Part shown: piece after piece, positions 41,223 to 50,910 of the stretch
How the letters are laid out: the number at the start of each line of letters is the position of its first letter
How positions within the stretch are numbered: the first letter of the stretch is position 1
Source: Lentibacillus sp. JNUCC-1
GTDB lineage: Bacteria; Bacillota; Bacilli; Bacillales; Amphibacillaceae
Direction of reading: 5' to 3'
Length of the DNA: 64,000 nucleotides
Assembly: GCF_009741735.1 (NCBI RefSeq)
Contig: NZ_WHOH01000003.1
Span: 310,001-374,000 of the forward strand
Position numbers and translations under genes: made by a program
Notes under the pieces: generated by a model
Seen by the model: the letters and a program-made list of their open reading frames with translations, nothing else
Database searches by the model: none
Told to the model about the DNA's origin: nothing

Positions 41223-43688
41223 ATGCCAAAGTGGATTTTCCAAGGGAACCCAAAGCAATTTACTGTGAATAAGGACAAGTTTCCTGATTTACATGATATT
41301 AATCAATATGTTAAAGATGGAAAGATCATTGACTGGAGTATTCGGCAAAAACACCATACCCAAGAGATTATGGTAGGGGATCAAGTGTTTATTTGGCGTT
41401 CAGATGGCGGTGACAAGAATACAGGCGGCATCATTGCACTGGCTGAAGTGTATTCAGAACCGTCTAGTGAGGATGGAGAGTATCCGCAAGTTGAATTGAA
41501 GGTTAAAGAAACCCGATTAAATGAGTCTGAAGGTATGGTTATGCGTCATCACTTAAAAGAGCTGCCCGAAGCCAGTAATTTATTGATTATGCGACTGGCT
41601 CAGTTAACCAATTATAAATTAACAGATGACGAGTTTGACATGCTATTAAAGTTTTGGAAGCAGCCTGAACTGCTACGGACAAGGGTTGATAAGTCATTAG
41701 TTGAAAAGTATCTGTTGTATTATAAAGAAGAATATGAGGGTTTCTCCAATGAATTTAAATATCTGAAAGAGAGCTATAAATACTTTCAGCAATTCAAAGA
41801 CCCGGAATACATAAAGACGATGGAATGGGAAGATTTTCAGCTCATTGGTCAGCATGTTAATGCATATCGAATGGCCATTGCCAGGAGTCGTGCCTTTGGT
41901 CAGATGAATGCCAATTCAATTGATAAGTATCGTGAAAGCTTTTTGTATTTGGTGCATGGTGACGATCCGTTGGAGAAGCGAATGGATCAATTTTTGAATA
42001 ATGACCAATATAAATTATTTGGTGTTGGCGCCAATGCACTCAGCGAAATCATCGGCAATATTTTCCCAGAGGCGTACTGCTTTTATAATCAAAGAGATCG
42101 TGTAGCGGTTGAAAATGAATTGGACATTAATCCCGGTTACCAAAGAGGGGATACATTTTCAACGAGATTTATGAAGTTTCAACAGGCCATTAAGGCACAT
42201 AACGTTGCAGAGTTATATGAAAAAATTATCGGTCGAAAAACCGATTTGCCGGTTTATTATGAAGTAGATCAGTTTTTCAGTTTTATTTTTGATAAGAATA
42301 AAGACAAGCACTCGCTTGAAAATGAGTTGCCAAAGTATTGGTTAGTTGCTGCAGGAGAGAACGGTAAATATTGGCCGTATTTTAAAGAACAAGAACAAAT
42401 TTCAATCGGCTGGAACGAACTCGGTGACCTTAGAAAGTATAAAGATAAGAAGGAAATTGCCGAGACGCTTAAAGAAACACACAACTATGAGCACACCCCT
42501 AGTAATGATGCCCTTGCCAACGAGCAGTTTGTAAGAGAAATGAAAGAGGGAGACTATGTTTTTGTTAAAATTGGCCGTTCTAAACTGGTTGCTTATGGTC
42601 AAGTAACCTCCCCATATCAATATAGCCAAGAAAATGGGGACCAGCATTCCTTTCGTGATGTTGACTGGATTAGAATAGGTGATTGGGATGTGTCAGATTT
42701 ACCGATACATCAGAAGACACTGACGGATGTTACGGCTTATGAAGATTATTTGAATGATCTTTTACAAAGGATTGAAGTCATTAAAGAACCGGTCGCTGAC
42801 TATAAAGTAAATGAAAGTGAGCCCTATACGACAGACGATATAACACGGGACCTGTTTATGGATCTTGAAAGTGTAGAAGATGCCATCGAATCATTAGACT
42901 ATAAAAAGAACATCATCTTACAAGGCCCTCCAGGTGTGGGGAAAACGTTTGTCGCGAAACGGTTGGCTTATTATCACTTAGGCACTAAAACACCGGATCA
43001 TATTGAAATGATACAGTTTCACCAATCCTATTCCTATGAAGAATTCATTCGTGGATTCAAACCTGATACGGATGGTAATTTTGTCCTTCAAGACGGTTTA
43101 TTTTATCAATTTTGTAAAAAGGCTCAGGAGCACCCTGAAGAGAACTTCTATTTCATTATTGATGAAATCAACCGCGGCAACTTATCAAAAATATTTGGTG
43201 AAGTCATGATGCTTATCGAAGCCGATAAGCGTGGAAAGGAATTCGAAATTCAAACGACATATAGTCAAGCGGGCGAGCAATTTTATATTCCTGAAAATGT
43301 ATACGTCATTGGCACGATGAATACAGCAGATCGGTCGCTAGCCATGGTCGATTATGCACTGCGCCGGCGGTTTGCATTTATCGATTTACAGCCTGGGTTT
43401 GAAACAGACTCATTCAAAGCATTCCTGCAAACTAAAGGCGTTAGCCAAGGTTTTATTGAAACAATCGTTTCACTTATGAGAGAGATTAATACAGAGATCG
43501 TGAATGACAAAGTCAATCTCGGTAAAGGATTTGAAATTGGCCATAGTTATTTCACGCCAGATCAAGATATTCAGGATGAACAAGCTTGGTTTGAACGCGT
43601 TCTACGGCTCGAAGTAGAGCCGCTACTAAAAGAATATTGGTTTGATCAGGAGGATAAGGTTGATGAACTCCTCAGTAGATATCAGTAG
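41223..43688 (+). CDS. mcrB: McrB-like AAA+ GTPase/ATPase with N-terminal EVE domain
   Basis: The motor and DNA-recognition subunit of a McrBC-type (type IV) restriction system that cleaves modified DNA. Residues 1-115 form an EVE domain (WIFQGNPKQF, GDQVFIWRSDGGDKNTGGI), a PUA-like fold that reads modified bases. A second EVE/PUA-like stretch lies at about 375-520 (YWLVAAGENGKYWPYFKEQ, GDYVFVKIGRSKLVAYGQV). The AAA+ domain has Walker A GPPGVGKT (about 568), Walker B FYFIIDEINRG (about 645) and the McrB signature MNTADRSLAMVDYALRRRF (about 699). The end overlaps mcrC by 26 bp. Its full length of 821 residues is long because of the two reader regions. Confidence 0.9.
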   Translation: MPKWIFQGNPKQFTVNKDKFPDLHDINQYVKDGKIIDWSIRQKHHTQEIMVGDQVFIWRSDGGDKNTGGIIALAEVYSEPSSEDGEYPQVELKVKETRLNESEGMVMRHHLKELPEASNLLIMRLAQLTNYKLTDDEFDMLLKFWKQPELLRTRVDKSLVEKYLLYYKEEYEGFSNEFKYLKESYKYFQQFKDPEYIKTMEWEDFQLIGQHVNAYRMAIARSRAFGQMNANSIDKYRESFLYLVHGDDPLEKRMDQFLNNDQYKLFGVGANALSEIIGNIFPEAYCFYNQRDRVAVENELDINPGYQRGDTFSTRFMKFQQAIKAHNVAELYEKIIGRKTDLPVYYEVDQFFSFIFDKNKDKHSLENELPKYWLVAAGENGKYWPYFKEQEQISIGWNELGDLRKYKDKKEIAETLKETHNYEHTPSNDALANEQFVREMKEGDYVFVKIGRSKLVAYGQVTSPYQYSQENGDQHSFRDVDWIRIGDWDVSDLPIHQKTLTDVTAYEDYLNDLLQRIEVIKEPVADYKVNESEPYTTDDITRDLFMDLESVEDAIESLDYKKNIILQGPPGVGKTFVAKRLAYYHLGTKTPDHIEMIQFHQSYSYEEFIRGFKPDTDGNFVLQDGLFYQFCKKAQEHPEENFYFIIDEINRGNLSKIFGEVMMLIEADKRGKEFEIQTTYSQAGEQFYIPENVYVIGTMNTADRSLAMVDYALRRRFAFIDLQPGFETDSFKAFLQTKGVSQGFIETIVSLMREINTEIVNDKVNLGKGFEIGHSYFTPDQDIQDEQAWFERVLRLEVEPLLKEYWFDQEDKVDELLSRYQ

Positions 43689-44715
43689 AATACCAGTCAA
43701 AAACATCTACTATATGCTGGCGTACGCATGGGATCACCCTTATGAAAGTCGAATGATCGACGTATTTGGTGAAGATGAGAAAGACATTATCAATTTATTA
43801 AGCAAGATCCTGATCATCAAGGTAAAGCCTTTAATCAAAAGAGGTTTTTACAGAGAGTATCAACCGCTTAATGAAGAATCAGGCGTTCTCCGAGGTAAAG
43901 TACTTTTCAAAGAATCGATTGAGAAGTTCTCTTATAAAAGAGGGAAAATGCACGTCGAACATGAAGAACTTTCATATGATATTTTGCATAATCAATTAAT
44001 CAAAGCAACGATGATGAGACTATGCATGTATGAACACCTGGAAACGAAATATCATGATGAGCTAACACAGCTATTGTTATATTTTCGCAGTGTTTCAACC
44101 ATTGATTTAAAGCCAAAATTATTTCATCAGGTTACATTGCACAGAAATAACCAACATTACCGGTTTGTATTAAACATTTGCCAGTTTATATCGGAAAACG
44201 TCCTGTTGCATGAGGGTACAGGACATTCCGCCTTTTATGATTTCTCCCGGGACCATATGAAAATGGCAAGGTTGTTTGAGAACTTTGTAAAGAACTTTTA
44301 CCGACGTGAGTACCCAGGCTCCAATGCCAGAAGCGAAATACTCGACTGGGGGGCGAAGGGTGAGAATATCGAAAATCTGCCACTCATGCACACAGATATC
44401 TCCATGGAAGTTGGCGATCAGAAATACATTATTGACACGAAGTTCTATCAGCACGGATTAGTAGAATATAAGGGAAAGGAAATTGTCCGAAGTGGGCATT
44501 TGTATCAGATTTACGCGTATTTAGAGAATGACAAGCGAAAGCGGAAGGGTGACCAGGCGGTAGGGATTTTGTTGTACCCGAGGGTGAACCAGACGTTTGC
44601 GTTGGAGTATGAGGTGCAGGGGTTTGTTGTGAAAGTTTGTAGTGTTGATTTAGCGGTTAATTGGAGGGTGATTGAGGAGAGGTTGAGGAGGATTTTGGTT
44701 GAGGGGTTATTTTAG
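43663..44715 (+). CDS. mcrC: McrC-like nuclease subunit
   Basis: The nuclease partner of McrB. The 350-residue protein starts MNSSVDISRIPVKNIYYMLAYAW, the conserved McrC start (IPVxNIYYMLxYA). It has a central SVDISR...EYQPLNEESGVLRGKV region and a PD-(D/E)XK core at HTDISMEVGDQKYIIDTKFYQHG (the Asp and the DTK pair). ATG 43663 is chosen because AGGAGG lies upstream. It overlaps the mcrB end, so the two are made together. The last 200 bp are G-rich in wobble positions compared with the rest. Confidence 0.92.
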   Translation: MNSSVDISRIPVKNIYYMLAYAWDHPYESRMIDVFGEDEKDIINLLSKILIIKVKPLIKRGFYREYQPLNEESGVLRGKVLFKESIEKFSYKRGKMHVEHEELSYDILHNQLIKATMMRLCMYEHLETKYHDELTQLLLYFRSVSTIDLKPKLFHQVTLHRNNQHYRFVLNICQFISENVLLHEGTGHSAFYDFSRDHMKMARLFENFVKNFYRREYPGSNARSEILDWGAKGENIENLPLMHTDISMEVGDQKYIIDTKFYQHGLVEYKGKEIVRSGHLYQIYAYLENDKRKRKGDQAVGILLYPRVNQTFALEYEVQGFVVKVCSVDLAVNWRVIEERLRRILVEGLF

Positions 44716-44810
44716 GTCAGGGTACTGACACTTGTTTTCACCAATTTTAAAAGCTAAAAGTGTTAAAAACTACTTGGTGGTTACACCTTTATATCATAGG
44801 AGGGGTTTTA

Positions 44811-45311
44811 ATGAGTAAAAAATTAAAAGACGTATTGAAACAAAATGAAATTAATCCAGAACACCTATCCGTATCAGATATTAAAAAAGTATCTAAACTA
44901 CGACAAGAGTTGAATGATGATAATTTGGCTCAAGAATACTTTAAGTTTTTTGCGGGAGCATTACCTGAAATGTTAACAACTTTAAGAGATTTTGCTTCAC
45001 AACACTTAGGTAAAGAGGTTATTGAGTCAATCAATAAGAGAATAGAAACATTAAATAAAATATATGAAACTGAAAAAGATATAGAAATATTAAAAATGAT
45101 ACAAGAAGAAATATCTGACTTATTTGACAGAGTTGAAAGGGAAGCTGATAAACAAAGGGATTGGTTATTGAAATTATCATATGGTGCAATCGGATCTGCT
45201 GCACTACTTGGAAGTGTTGCTATCGGTGTTAAAAATAAGGAAACTGGTAAAAAAAATAGCCGAAGAAGGAATGAAGCTAATAAGAAGGGGGTAAGTATTT
45301 TGCTTTGGTAA
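44811..45311 (+). CDS. Unknown helical protein in defence island
   Basis: A 166-residue protein not recognised from sequence. It is almost entirely helical. An N-terminal amphipathic part (MSKKLKDVLKQNEINPEHLSV) is followed by a charged coiled-coil-like region (VIESINKRIETLNKIYETEKDIEILKMIQEEISDLFDRVEREA). A single hydrophobic helix (LSYGAIGSAALLGSVAIGV) then precedes a basic tail. It could be membrane-anchored through the C-terminus. AGGAGGGG precedes ATG 44811. It lies about 95 bp after mcrC on the same strand and may be an accessory or effector protein of the island, which is inference. Confidence 0.65.
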   Translation: MSKKLKDVLKQNEINPEHLSVSDIKKVSKLRQELNDDNLAQEYFKFFAGALPEMLTTLRDFASQHLGKEVIESINKRIETLNKIYETEKDIEILKMIQEEISDLFDRVEREADKQRDWLLKLSYGAIGSAALLGSVAIGVKNKETGKKNSRRRNEANKKGVSILLW

Positions 45312-45460
45312 TTGTGGAAATTATTAAATGAGAGTCGCTTAATTAAAGGGTGAAGTTAGGAATCTATCTCGTGAATGCGGCATGATTTCTTTAGATGACA
45401 GTTATGGTTGTATAGATTAATTCGTTTAACATAAAAAAGTTACTATTCGGTAGGGTTTTT

Positions 45461-46333
45461 ATGCTGATCCTTCTACACGGGTTTCTCGTAGAGAGAAATC
45501 CAAACGTTATCAGAACAGTCGAAGTGTCTAGTATGACCATATACACAACCATATTTCCTAGAACGAAATTAAAGGATTTTCTTGCAAGGGAAGAATCCAA
45601 AAAGCCTGGATGTTATATGCTGCTTGGCGACGACATGAATAATCCTGATAAAATGAGAGTCTATGTTGGAGAAGGGGAATCAGTCGACTCAAGACTTAAA
45701 AGCCATGCTTATGGTGAAAAACAGAGAGATTTTTGGAATGAGGCGATTGTGTTTACATCAAAAGATGATTACATTACCAAGACGCAAATTCAATACCTTG
45801 AAGCCGAAATACACAAGCTCGTTTATGACGCTGGTCAAGCAGAATTAGATAATACTCAAAGGCCCTCTAGTCCAAATTTGTCGGAAGTGGATACAGCGGA
45901 AATGGAGCATTTTTTAGATGCCATTAAATTGATTTTATCATCCATTGGTGTCGATATTCTTGAACCAAATAAAATTAAACCAGTTGAAAAGTCTGCTGAA
46001 GAAGTGACTGTCTATCACTTTGGGGTAAATGGTGCAAAGGCTGAGATGAAAATTGAAGAAGATAAGTATATTGTTCTCCAAGGCTCAACCGCTGTAATGA
46101 AAGATCGCCCTTCTATCAATCCAGCAATTAAGAAAATGAGGGATTCATTGGTTGCTAGTGGTGTATTGCGTGAAAATGACAACAAAGGCCTCTATGAATT
46201 TACAGTCGATTACATATTTAACAGTCCGAGCTATGCAGCTGCGGCTATAGCGGGGGGAACGGAAAATGGACGAAGACAGTGGAAGTATCATGGTAAGTCA
46301 TTAAATGATATGGAGTTGGAGGAATTAGATTAG
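45461..46333 (+). CDS. GIY-YIG nuclease family protein with DUF4357-like C-terminus
   Basis: A 290-residue protein. The N-terminal 30 residues (FLVERNPNVIRTVEVSSMTIYTTIFPRTKL) match the lead-in of GIY-YIG/DUF4357 proteins. The nuclease core has PGCYMLLGDD and RVYVGEGES, equivalent to the GIY and YIG strands, with SRLKSHAYGEKQRDFWNEAIVF after it and a Glu in YLEAEIHKLV. The C-terminal 60 residues (SLVASGVLREND, YIFNSPSYAAAAIAGGTENGRRQWK) are DUF4357. Related proteins occur in restriction and defence loci. The ATG at 45461 has only a weak binding site, but the reading is supported by homology. Confidence 0.85.
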   Translation: MLILLHGFLVERNPNVIRTVEVSSMTIYTTIFPRTKLKDFLAREESKKPGCYMLLGDDMNNPDKMRVYVGEGESVDSRLKSHAYGEKQRDFWNEAIVFTSKDDYITKTQIQYLEAEIHKLVYDAGQAELDNTQRPSSPNLSEVDTAEMEHFLDAIKLILSSIGVDILEPNKIKPVEKSAEEVTVYHFGVNGAKAEMKIEEDKYIVLQGSTAVMKDRPSINPAIKKMRDSLVASGVLRENDNKGLYEFTVDYIFNSPSYAAAAIAGGTENGRRQWKYHGKSLNDMELEELD

Positions 46334-46434
46334 ATTTGAAATTGGGGAGTTATTTCTAGTGTAGTAATACTTTTAAGGGTGAAGGATATTCAATTTGTTT
46401 TTACTCGCTTAGAAGAAGAGGAGGAGAAAGGCAA

Positions 46435-46908
46435 ATGAAAAAGGAACTAGTAAGTTACAGGTTAGGTGGATGGTGTTATTACGGTGTCAACACTGCACAA
46501 AACCCTGCATTTAAGGACACAGATCATGTAGGTAAATTTATGACGTTTGGAAAAGGCGATATCTCAAATGATACCCAGGAAATAATACTCAAAGCAATTA
46601 AACAAGGGGTCACGCCATTAATTAAACACACCGATCCTGAGACACAAGAGGTTAATTCATATGCAAAAGACGCATCCAAAGATGACTGGGTCATCATTTG
46701 GTATTCCACTGATGAAGACAAACACTTAAAGGGTTTAGCGAAATTTTTAATTGATCATGGCCTAGTGAGGAAAACCAAAACGGGTAGATACTATAATATT
46801 TCATTTAAATATGACACACAAACCCAAAAAGGAGAATATGGAGAGCAATTTAAACCGCCGATTGCTTTAAAAGATTTAATGGATTTGAATACAGGGGAAT
46901 TCTATTAA
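46435..46908 (+). CDS. Unknown protein between GIY-YIG gene and hsdR
   Basis: A 157-residue soluble protein, MKKELVSYRLGGWCYYGVNT..., not recognised. It looks like a compact alpha/beta domain (WVIIWYSTDEDKHLKGLAKFLIDHG, GRYYNISFKYDTQTQKGEYG) with no signal or membrane helix. AGAGGAGGAGAAAGG precedes the ATG, a strong binding site. It lies 101 bp after the GIY-YIG gene and 155 bp before hsdR. Its place makes a role in the island likely, but no activity can be named. Confidence 0.65.
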   Translation: MKKELVSYRLGGWCYYGVNTAQNPAFKDTDHVGKFMTFGKGDISNDTQEIILKAIKQGVTPLIKHTDPETQEVNSYAKDASKDDWVIIWYSTDEDKHLKGLAKFLIDHGLVRKTKTGRYYNISFKYDTQTQKGEYGEQFKPPIALKDLMDLNTGEFY

Positions 46909-47062
46909 ACTTCAAAGAAAGACTTACCAGGAAAATTAAAGCTGACGTTGCAACGACTCTTATGGAAATAAAGTAAGGGTTCTTTTTACTACTATGATAT
47001 AATGGATGTAGACTTATAGTCCTATTTTAGGTTAATGCACAAAAAAGGTAGGAGGGTATGAA

Positions 47063-49426
47063 TTGAGCAAAAGCCACTTATCTGAAGAAGATATCAAAGC
47101 AAGATATATAACACCGGCAGTAACAAATGCTGGTTGGGATCTACATTCACAGGTTAGATTTGAATATCCATTTACTGCTGGAAGAATAATTGTGCGTGGA
47201 AATATGTCAGCGCGCGGAAGTAAAAAGCGTGCGGATTATATGCTTTCTTACAAAAGTAATTTACCTTTAGCGATTATAGAAGCGAAGGATAACAATCATT
47301 CTATCGGAGCAGGCTTACAACAAGCTATAGACTATGCAAAGCATCTTGATATACCTTATGTATATGCGTCGAATGGTGATGCGTTTGTGGAACAAAATTT
47401 GTTAACGGGTGAAGTTAAGGAAATTCCGCTAAATGATTTTCCGTCACCAAGTGCTTTATATCAACGTTATAAACAAGATAAAAACATAACAGACGATGAA
47501 GAACAAGTCATGTTAGAACCATATTATTACATTCCAGGTTATAAAGAGCCGCGTTATTATCAGCGTGTAGCAATTAATCGTACTGTAGAAGCTGTTGCAA
47601 AAGGAAAAGACAGGGTCCTATTAGTATCCGCAACAGGAACGGGTAAAACATTTATGGCCTTTCAAATTATACATAGGCTTTGGAAGTCTAATGCGAAAAA
47701 GCGAATTTTGTTTTTAGCGGATAGAAATGTTTTAGTAGATCAAACGATTTCAGGTGATTTCAAACCATTTGAAGGCAGTATGACAAAGGTGCAAAAAAGG
47801 AAGCTAGATAGTTCTTACGAGATTTATTTAGCTTTGTATCAGCAATTAGTGGGCGATGATGGCGAAGAAGCTTTTAGACAGTTTCAACCAAATTTCTTTG
47901 ATTTAATTGTAATAGATGAGTGTCATCGTGGTAGTGCTAAAGAAGATTCAGCATGGAGAAAAGTGTTGGAATATTTTTCTTCAGCCACACATATTGGTTG
48001 TACGGCGACCCCTATTGAAACAGAAGAAGCGTCTAGTATAACCTATTTTGGTGAGCCGATTTATGAGTACTCTTTAAAACAGGGAATCGATGATGGCTTT
48101 TTGGCACCGTATAAAGTTATTAGAATTGGGTTGGATAAAGACTTGGAAGGATACCGTCCTGAATCTGGAAAAGTAGACAGGTATGGATATGCAATAGAGG
48201 ACCGTGAATATAATGTAAAAGATTATGATAGAAAACTGGTAATTGATGACAGAACGAAAACAGTAGCAAAAAAGATAACAGAGTTTCTTAAAAATAAAAA
48301 TAGGTTTAGCAAGACCATCGTGTTCTGTGTAGACGTTGAACATGCAGAAAGAATGCGCCAAGCGTTGATCAATGAAAATACGGATTTGTATAAAGAAGAT
48401 CATCGTTACGTTATGCGCATAACAGGAGATAACGACGAGGGCAAGGCACAGTTAGAAAATTTCATTGATGAAGAAAGCCCTTATCCTGTTATAGCTGTAA
48501 CCAGTAAACTCATGTCAACTGGTGTTGACGCTAAGATGTGTGAATTAATCGTATTAGAAAACAATATCAACAGTATGACAGAATTCAAACAAATCATCGG
48601 TCGAGGAACAAGACTTTTAGAGGAATATGGTAAAACATACTTTACGATTATGGACTTTCGCAATGTGAGCCGTCATTTCGCAGATCCTGATTTTGATGGG
48701 ACGCCTGAAGTAGTGATGGATGTTACAGAGGAAGATCCAGTATATGATTCTAATCCAGAAGACCAACCAGAAGAAGGAAATTATGATGGGTTTGATGGGA
48801 ATGACGTTATAACAGATCCACCTTACGACTTCCCACCTGAAGATATAGATGGGGAAGAAGAACCTAGGAAATACTATGTAGGTGATGTCCCTGTAAATGT
48901 TATCTCTGAACGTGTCCAATACATGGATAGAGACGGAAAGTTGATTACTGAAAGTCTTATAGATTATACAAAGAAAAATATTATAGAACAATATGCGAAA
49001 TTGGATGACTTTCTTCAGAGATGGACACACGCAGAGCGAAAACGGGCTATTTTAGATGAATTAGAAAGTAATGGTGTTTTTTTAGAAGCAGTACAAGAAG
49101 AAATAGGGAGAGAGGACCTTGATGAATTTGATTTAATATGTCATTTGGCATATGACAAGCCTCCCCTAACAAAAAAGGAAAGAGTAGAGAACGTAAAGAA
49201 GCGTCATTACCTGTATAAGTATTCTGATACAGCCCAAGAAGTCATCCAAGCATTACTGGATAAGTATGCAGATGATGGAATCAAAGAAATAGAAGATACT
49301 CGAGTTTTAGAATTACAGGAGTTTAGTGAAATAGGTAGTCCCTTAAAGATTGTTAAGGAATTTGGCGGAAAACAAGGTTATTTAGAGGCTGTAAAAGAGT
49401 TAACAGATGAATTATATTATGCATAA
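47063..49426 (+). CDS. hsdR: Type I restriction enzyme R subunit (HsdR)
   Basis: The motor and nuclease subunit of a type I restriction-modification system. The N-terminal nuclease core has Asp58 (RADYM) and Glu73-Ala-Lys75 (AIIEAKDNN). The SF2 helicase region has Walker A SATGTGKT (about 190), DECH (about 285-288, VIDECHRGSAKEDS), TCTATP-like GCTATPIETEE, and motif VI QIIGRGTRL. The C-terminal part ends near residue 787. Size and layout fit the EcoAI (type IB) branch. The start is TTG 47063 with AGGAGGG upstream; an ATG 3 bp earlier is out of frame. It is followed after 11 nt by hsdM. Confidence 0.95.
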   Translation: MSKSHLSEEDIKARYITPAVTNAGWDLHSQVRFEYPFTAGRIIVRGNMSARGSKKRADYMLSYKSNLPLAIIEAKDNNHSIGAGLQQAIDYAKHLDIPYVYASNGDAFVEQNLLTGEVKEIPLNDFPSPSALYQRYKQDKNITDDEEQVMLEPYYYIPGYKEPRYYQRVAINRTVEAVAKGKDRVLLVSATGTGKTFMAFQIIHRLWKSNAKKRILFLADRNVLVDQTISGDFKPFEGSMTKVQKRKLDSSYEIYLALYQQLVGDDGEEAFRQFQPNFFDLIVIDECHRGSAKEDSAWRKVLEYFSSATHIGCTATPIETEEASSITYFGEPIYEYSLKQGIDDGFLAPYKVIRIGLDKDLEGYRPESGKVDRYGYAIEDREYNVKDYDRKLVIDDRTKTVAKKITEFLKNKNRFSKTIVFCVDVEHAERMRQALINENTDLYKEDHRYVMRITGDNDEGKAQLENFIDEESPYPVIAVTSKLMSTGVDAKMCELIVLENNINSMTEFKQIIGRGTRLLEEYGKTYFTIMDFRNVSRHFADPDFDGTPEVVMDVTEEDPVYDSNPEDQPEEGNYDGFDGNDVITDPPYDFPPEDIDGEEEPRKYYVGDVPVNVISERVQYMDRDGKLITESLIDYTKKNIIEQYAKLDDFLQRWTHAERKRAILDELESNGVFLEAVQEEIGREDLDEFDLICHLAYDKPPLTKKERVENVKKRHYLYKYSDTAQEVIQALLDKYADDGIKEIEDTRVLELQEFSEIGSPLKIVKEFGGKQGYLEAVKELTDELYYA

Positions 49427-49437
49427 AGGCGGTTTAG

Positions 49438-50910
49438 ATGAGCATGAGTGGATTTGTAAAAAGAATACAAAATGTCATGAGAAATGATTCAGGTGTTAAT
49501 GGGGATGCACAAAGAATTGAACAAATTGTTTGGATGCTATTTTTGAAAATATATGATGCAAAAGAACAAATTTGGGAATTGTACGAAGATGATTACCAAT
49601 CCATTATTCCTGATGGCTACAAATGGAGAGATTGGGCGGTTGATGAGAAAGATGGTGAAGCATTAACAGGTGAATCATTATTGGAATTTGTGAACAATCA
49701 GTTGTTTCCAACGTTGAAAGGTATTGAGATTGACGAAACAACCCCTATTCACAAAGTGATTGTAAAAACAGCATTTGAAGATGCCAATAATTATCAAAAA
49801 GATGGTGTGTTACTTAGACAAGTCGTTAATATAATTGATGAAATTGATTTTACAGAGTACAAAGAACGGAACGAGTTTGGTGCTATTTACGAATCTTTTC
49901 TAAAAGACTTGCAAAGTGCCGGTAATGCAGGTGAGTTTTATACACCACGTGCAGTAACAGATTTTATGGTAAAAGTAGTCGATCCAGTGTTAGGGGAGAA
50001 AATTGCAGACTTTGCTAGTGGGACAGGCGGCTTTTTAACATCAGCCTTAAATGCTTTAGAAAAACAGATCGGCAATTCTTTAGAGAACCGGGAATTATAT
50101 AACCAATCAGTTCATGGGATTGAGAAGAAATCATTGCCTTATTTGTTGTCTTTAACTAATATGTTGATTCATGATATCGATGAGCCGTACATATTACATG
50201 ATAACTCTTTAGAAACAAACTATCGCGACATGCGAAAGATGGAAGCCTATGATGTTATTTTAATGAATCCACCGTATGGTGGAAGTGAAAAAGAAAGTGT
50301 AAAGGCTAATTTCCCTACAGAGTTGAGAAGTTCAGAAACCGCTGACTTGTTTATGAATGTTATTATGTATCGTCTCAAAAGAAATGGAAGAGCAGCTGTT
50401 ATTATTCCAGATGGTTTTCTCTTTGGAACCGATAATGCGAAATATAATATTAAACAAAAATTATTTAACGAATTTAATGTGCATACGGTCGTAAGAATGC
50501 CGCCAAGTGTATTTGCTCCATATACTTCTATTCAAACGAATATTATCTTTTTTGATAACAAAGGTTCAACAAAAGAAACGTGGTTTTACCGAGTGGATAT
50601 GCCTGAAGGGTATAAACACTTCTCTAAAACACGTCCTATGAAACTAGAACACTTTCAAGGAGCCATGGACTGGTGGAATAATCGAGAAGAGATTGAAGTT
50701 GATGGTCATCCAAAAGCGAAGTGTTACAGCTTAGAAGAGATTGAAGCAGGAAATTACAACATTGATTTATGCGGCACACCTCAAAAAGAGGAAATTATTT
50801 TAGATCCTTTGGATTTAATACAAGAATATCAAGAAAAACGTGCCTCTTTAAATGATGAAATCGACTATGTATTAAAACAGATTACATCGTTAATTGGAGG
50901 TAAGGAATAA
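49438..50910 (+). CDS. hsdM: Type I modification methylase M subunit (HsdM)
   Basis: The N6-adenine methyltransferase of the type I system, 490 residues. SAM-binding motif I is FASGTGGFL (about 191-199), and the catalytic motif IV is NPPYGG (Asn277-Gly282), the adenine-N6 type. The N-terminal HsdM_N helical domain covers about residues 5-135. The C-terminal FDNKG...W and DLCGTP segments are typical. The gene overlaps neither neighbour, but hsdS begins on the base after its stop, so expression is coupled. Confidence 0.96.
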   Translation: MSMSGFVKRIQNVMRNDSGVNGDAQRIEQIVWMLFLKIYDAKEQIWELYEDDYQSIIPDGYKWRDWAVDEKDGEALTGESLLEFVNNQLFPTLKGIEIDETTPIHKVIVKTAFEDANNYQKDGVLLRQVVNIIDEIDFTEYKERNEFGAIYESFLKDLQSAGNAGEFYTPRAVTDFMVKVVDPVLGEKIADFASGTGGFLTSALNALEKQIGNSLENRELYNQSVHGIEKKSLPYLLSLTNMLIHDIDEPYILHDNSLETNYRDMRKMEAYDVILMNPPYGGSEKESVKANFPTELRSSETADLFMNVIMYRLKRNGRAAVIIPDGFLFGTDNAKYNIKQKLFNEFNVHTVVRMPPSVFAPYTSIQTNIIFFDNKGSTKETWFYRVDMPEGYKHFSKTRPMKLEHFQGAMDWWNNREEIEVDGHPKAKCYSLEEIEAGNYNIDLCGTPQKEEIILDPLDLIQEYQEKRASLNDEIDYVLKQITSLIGGKE

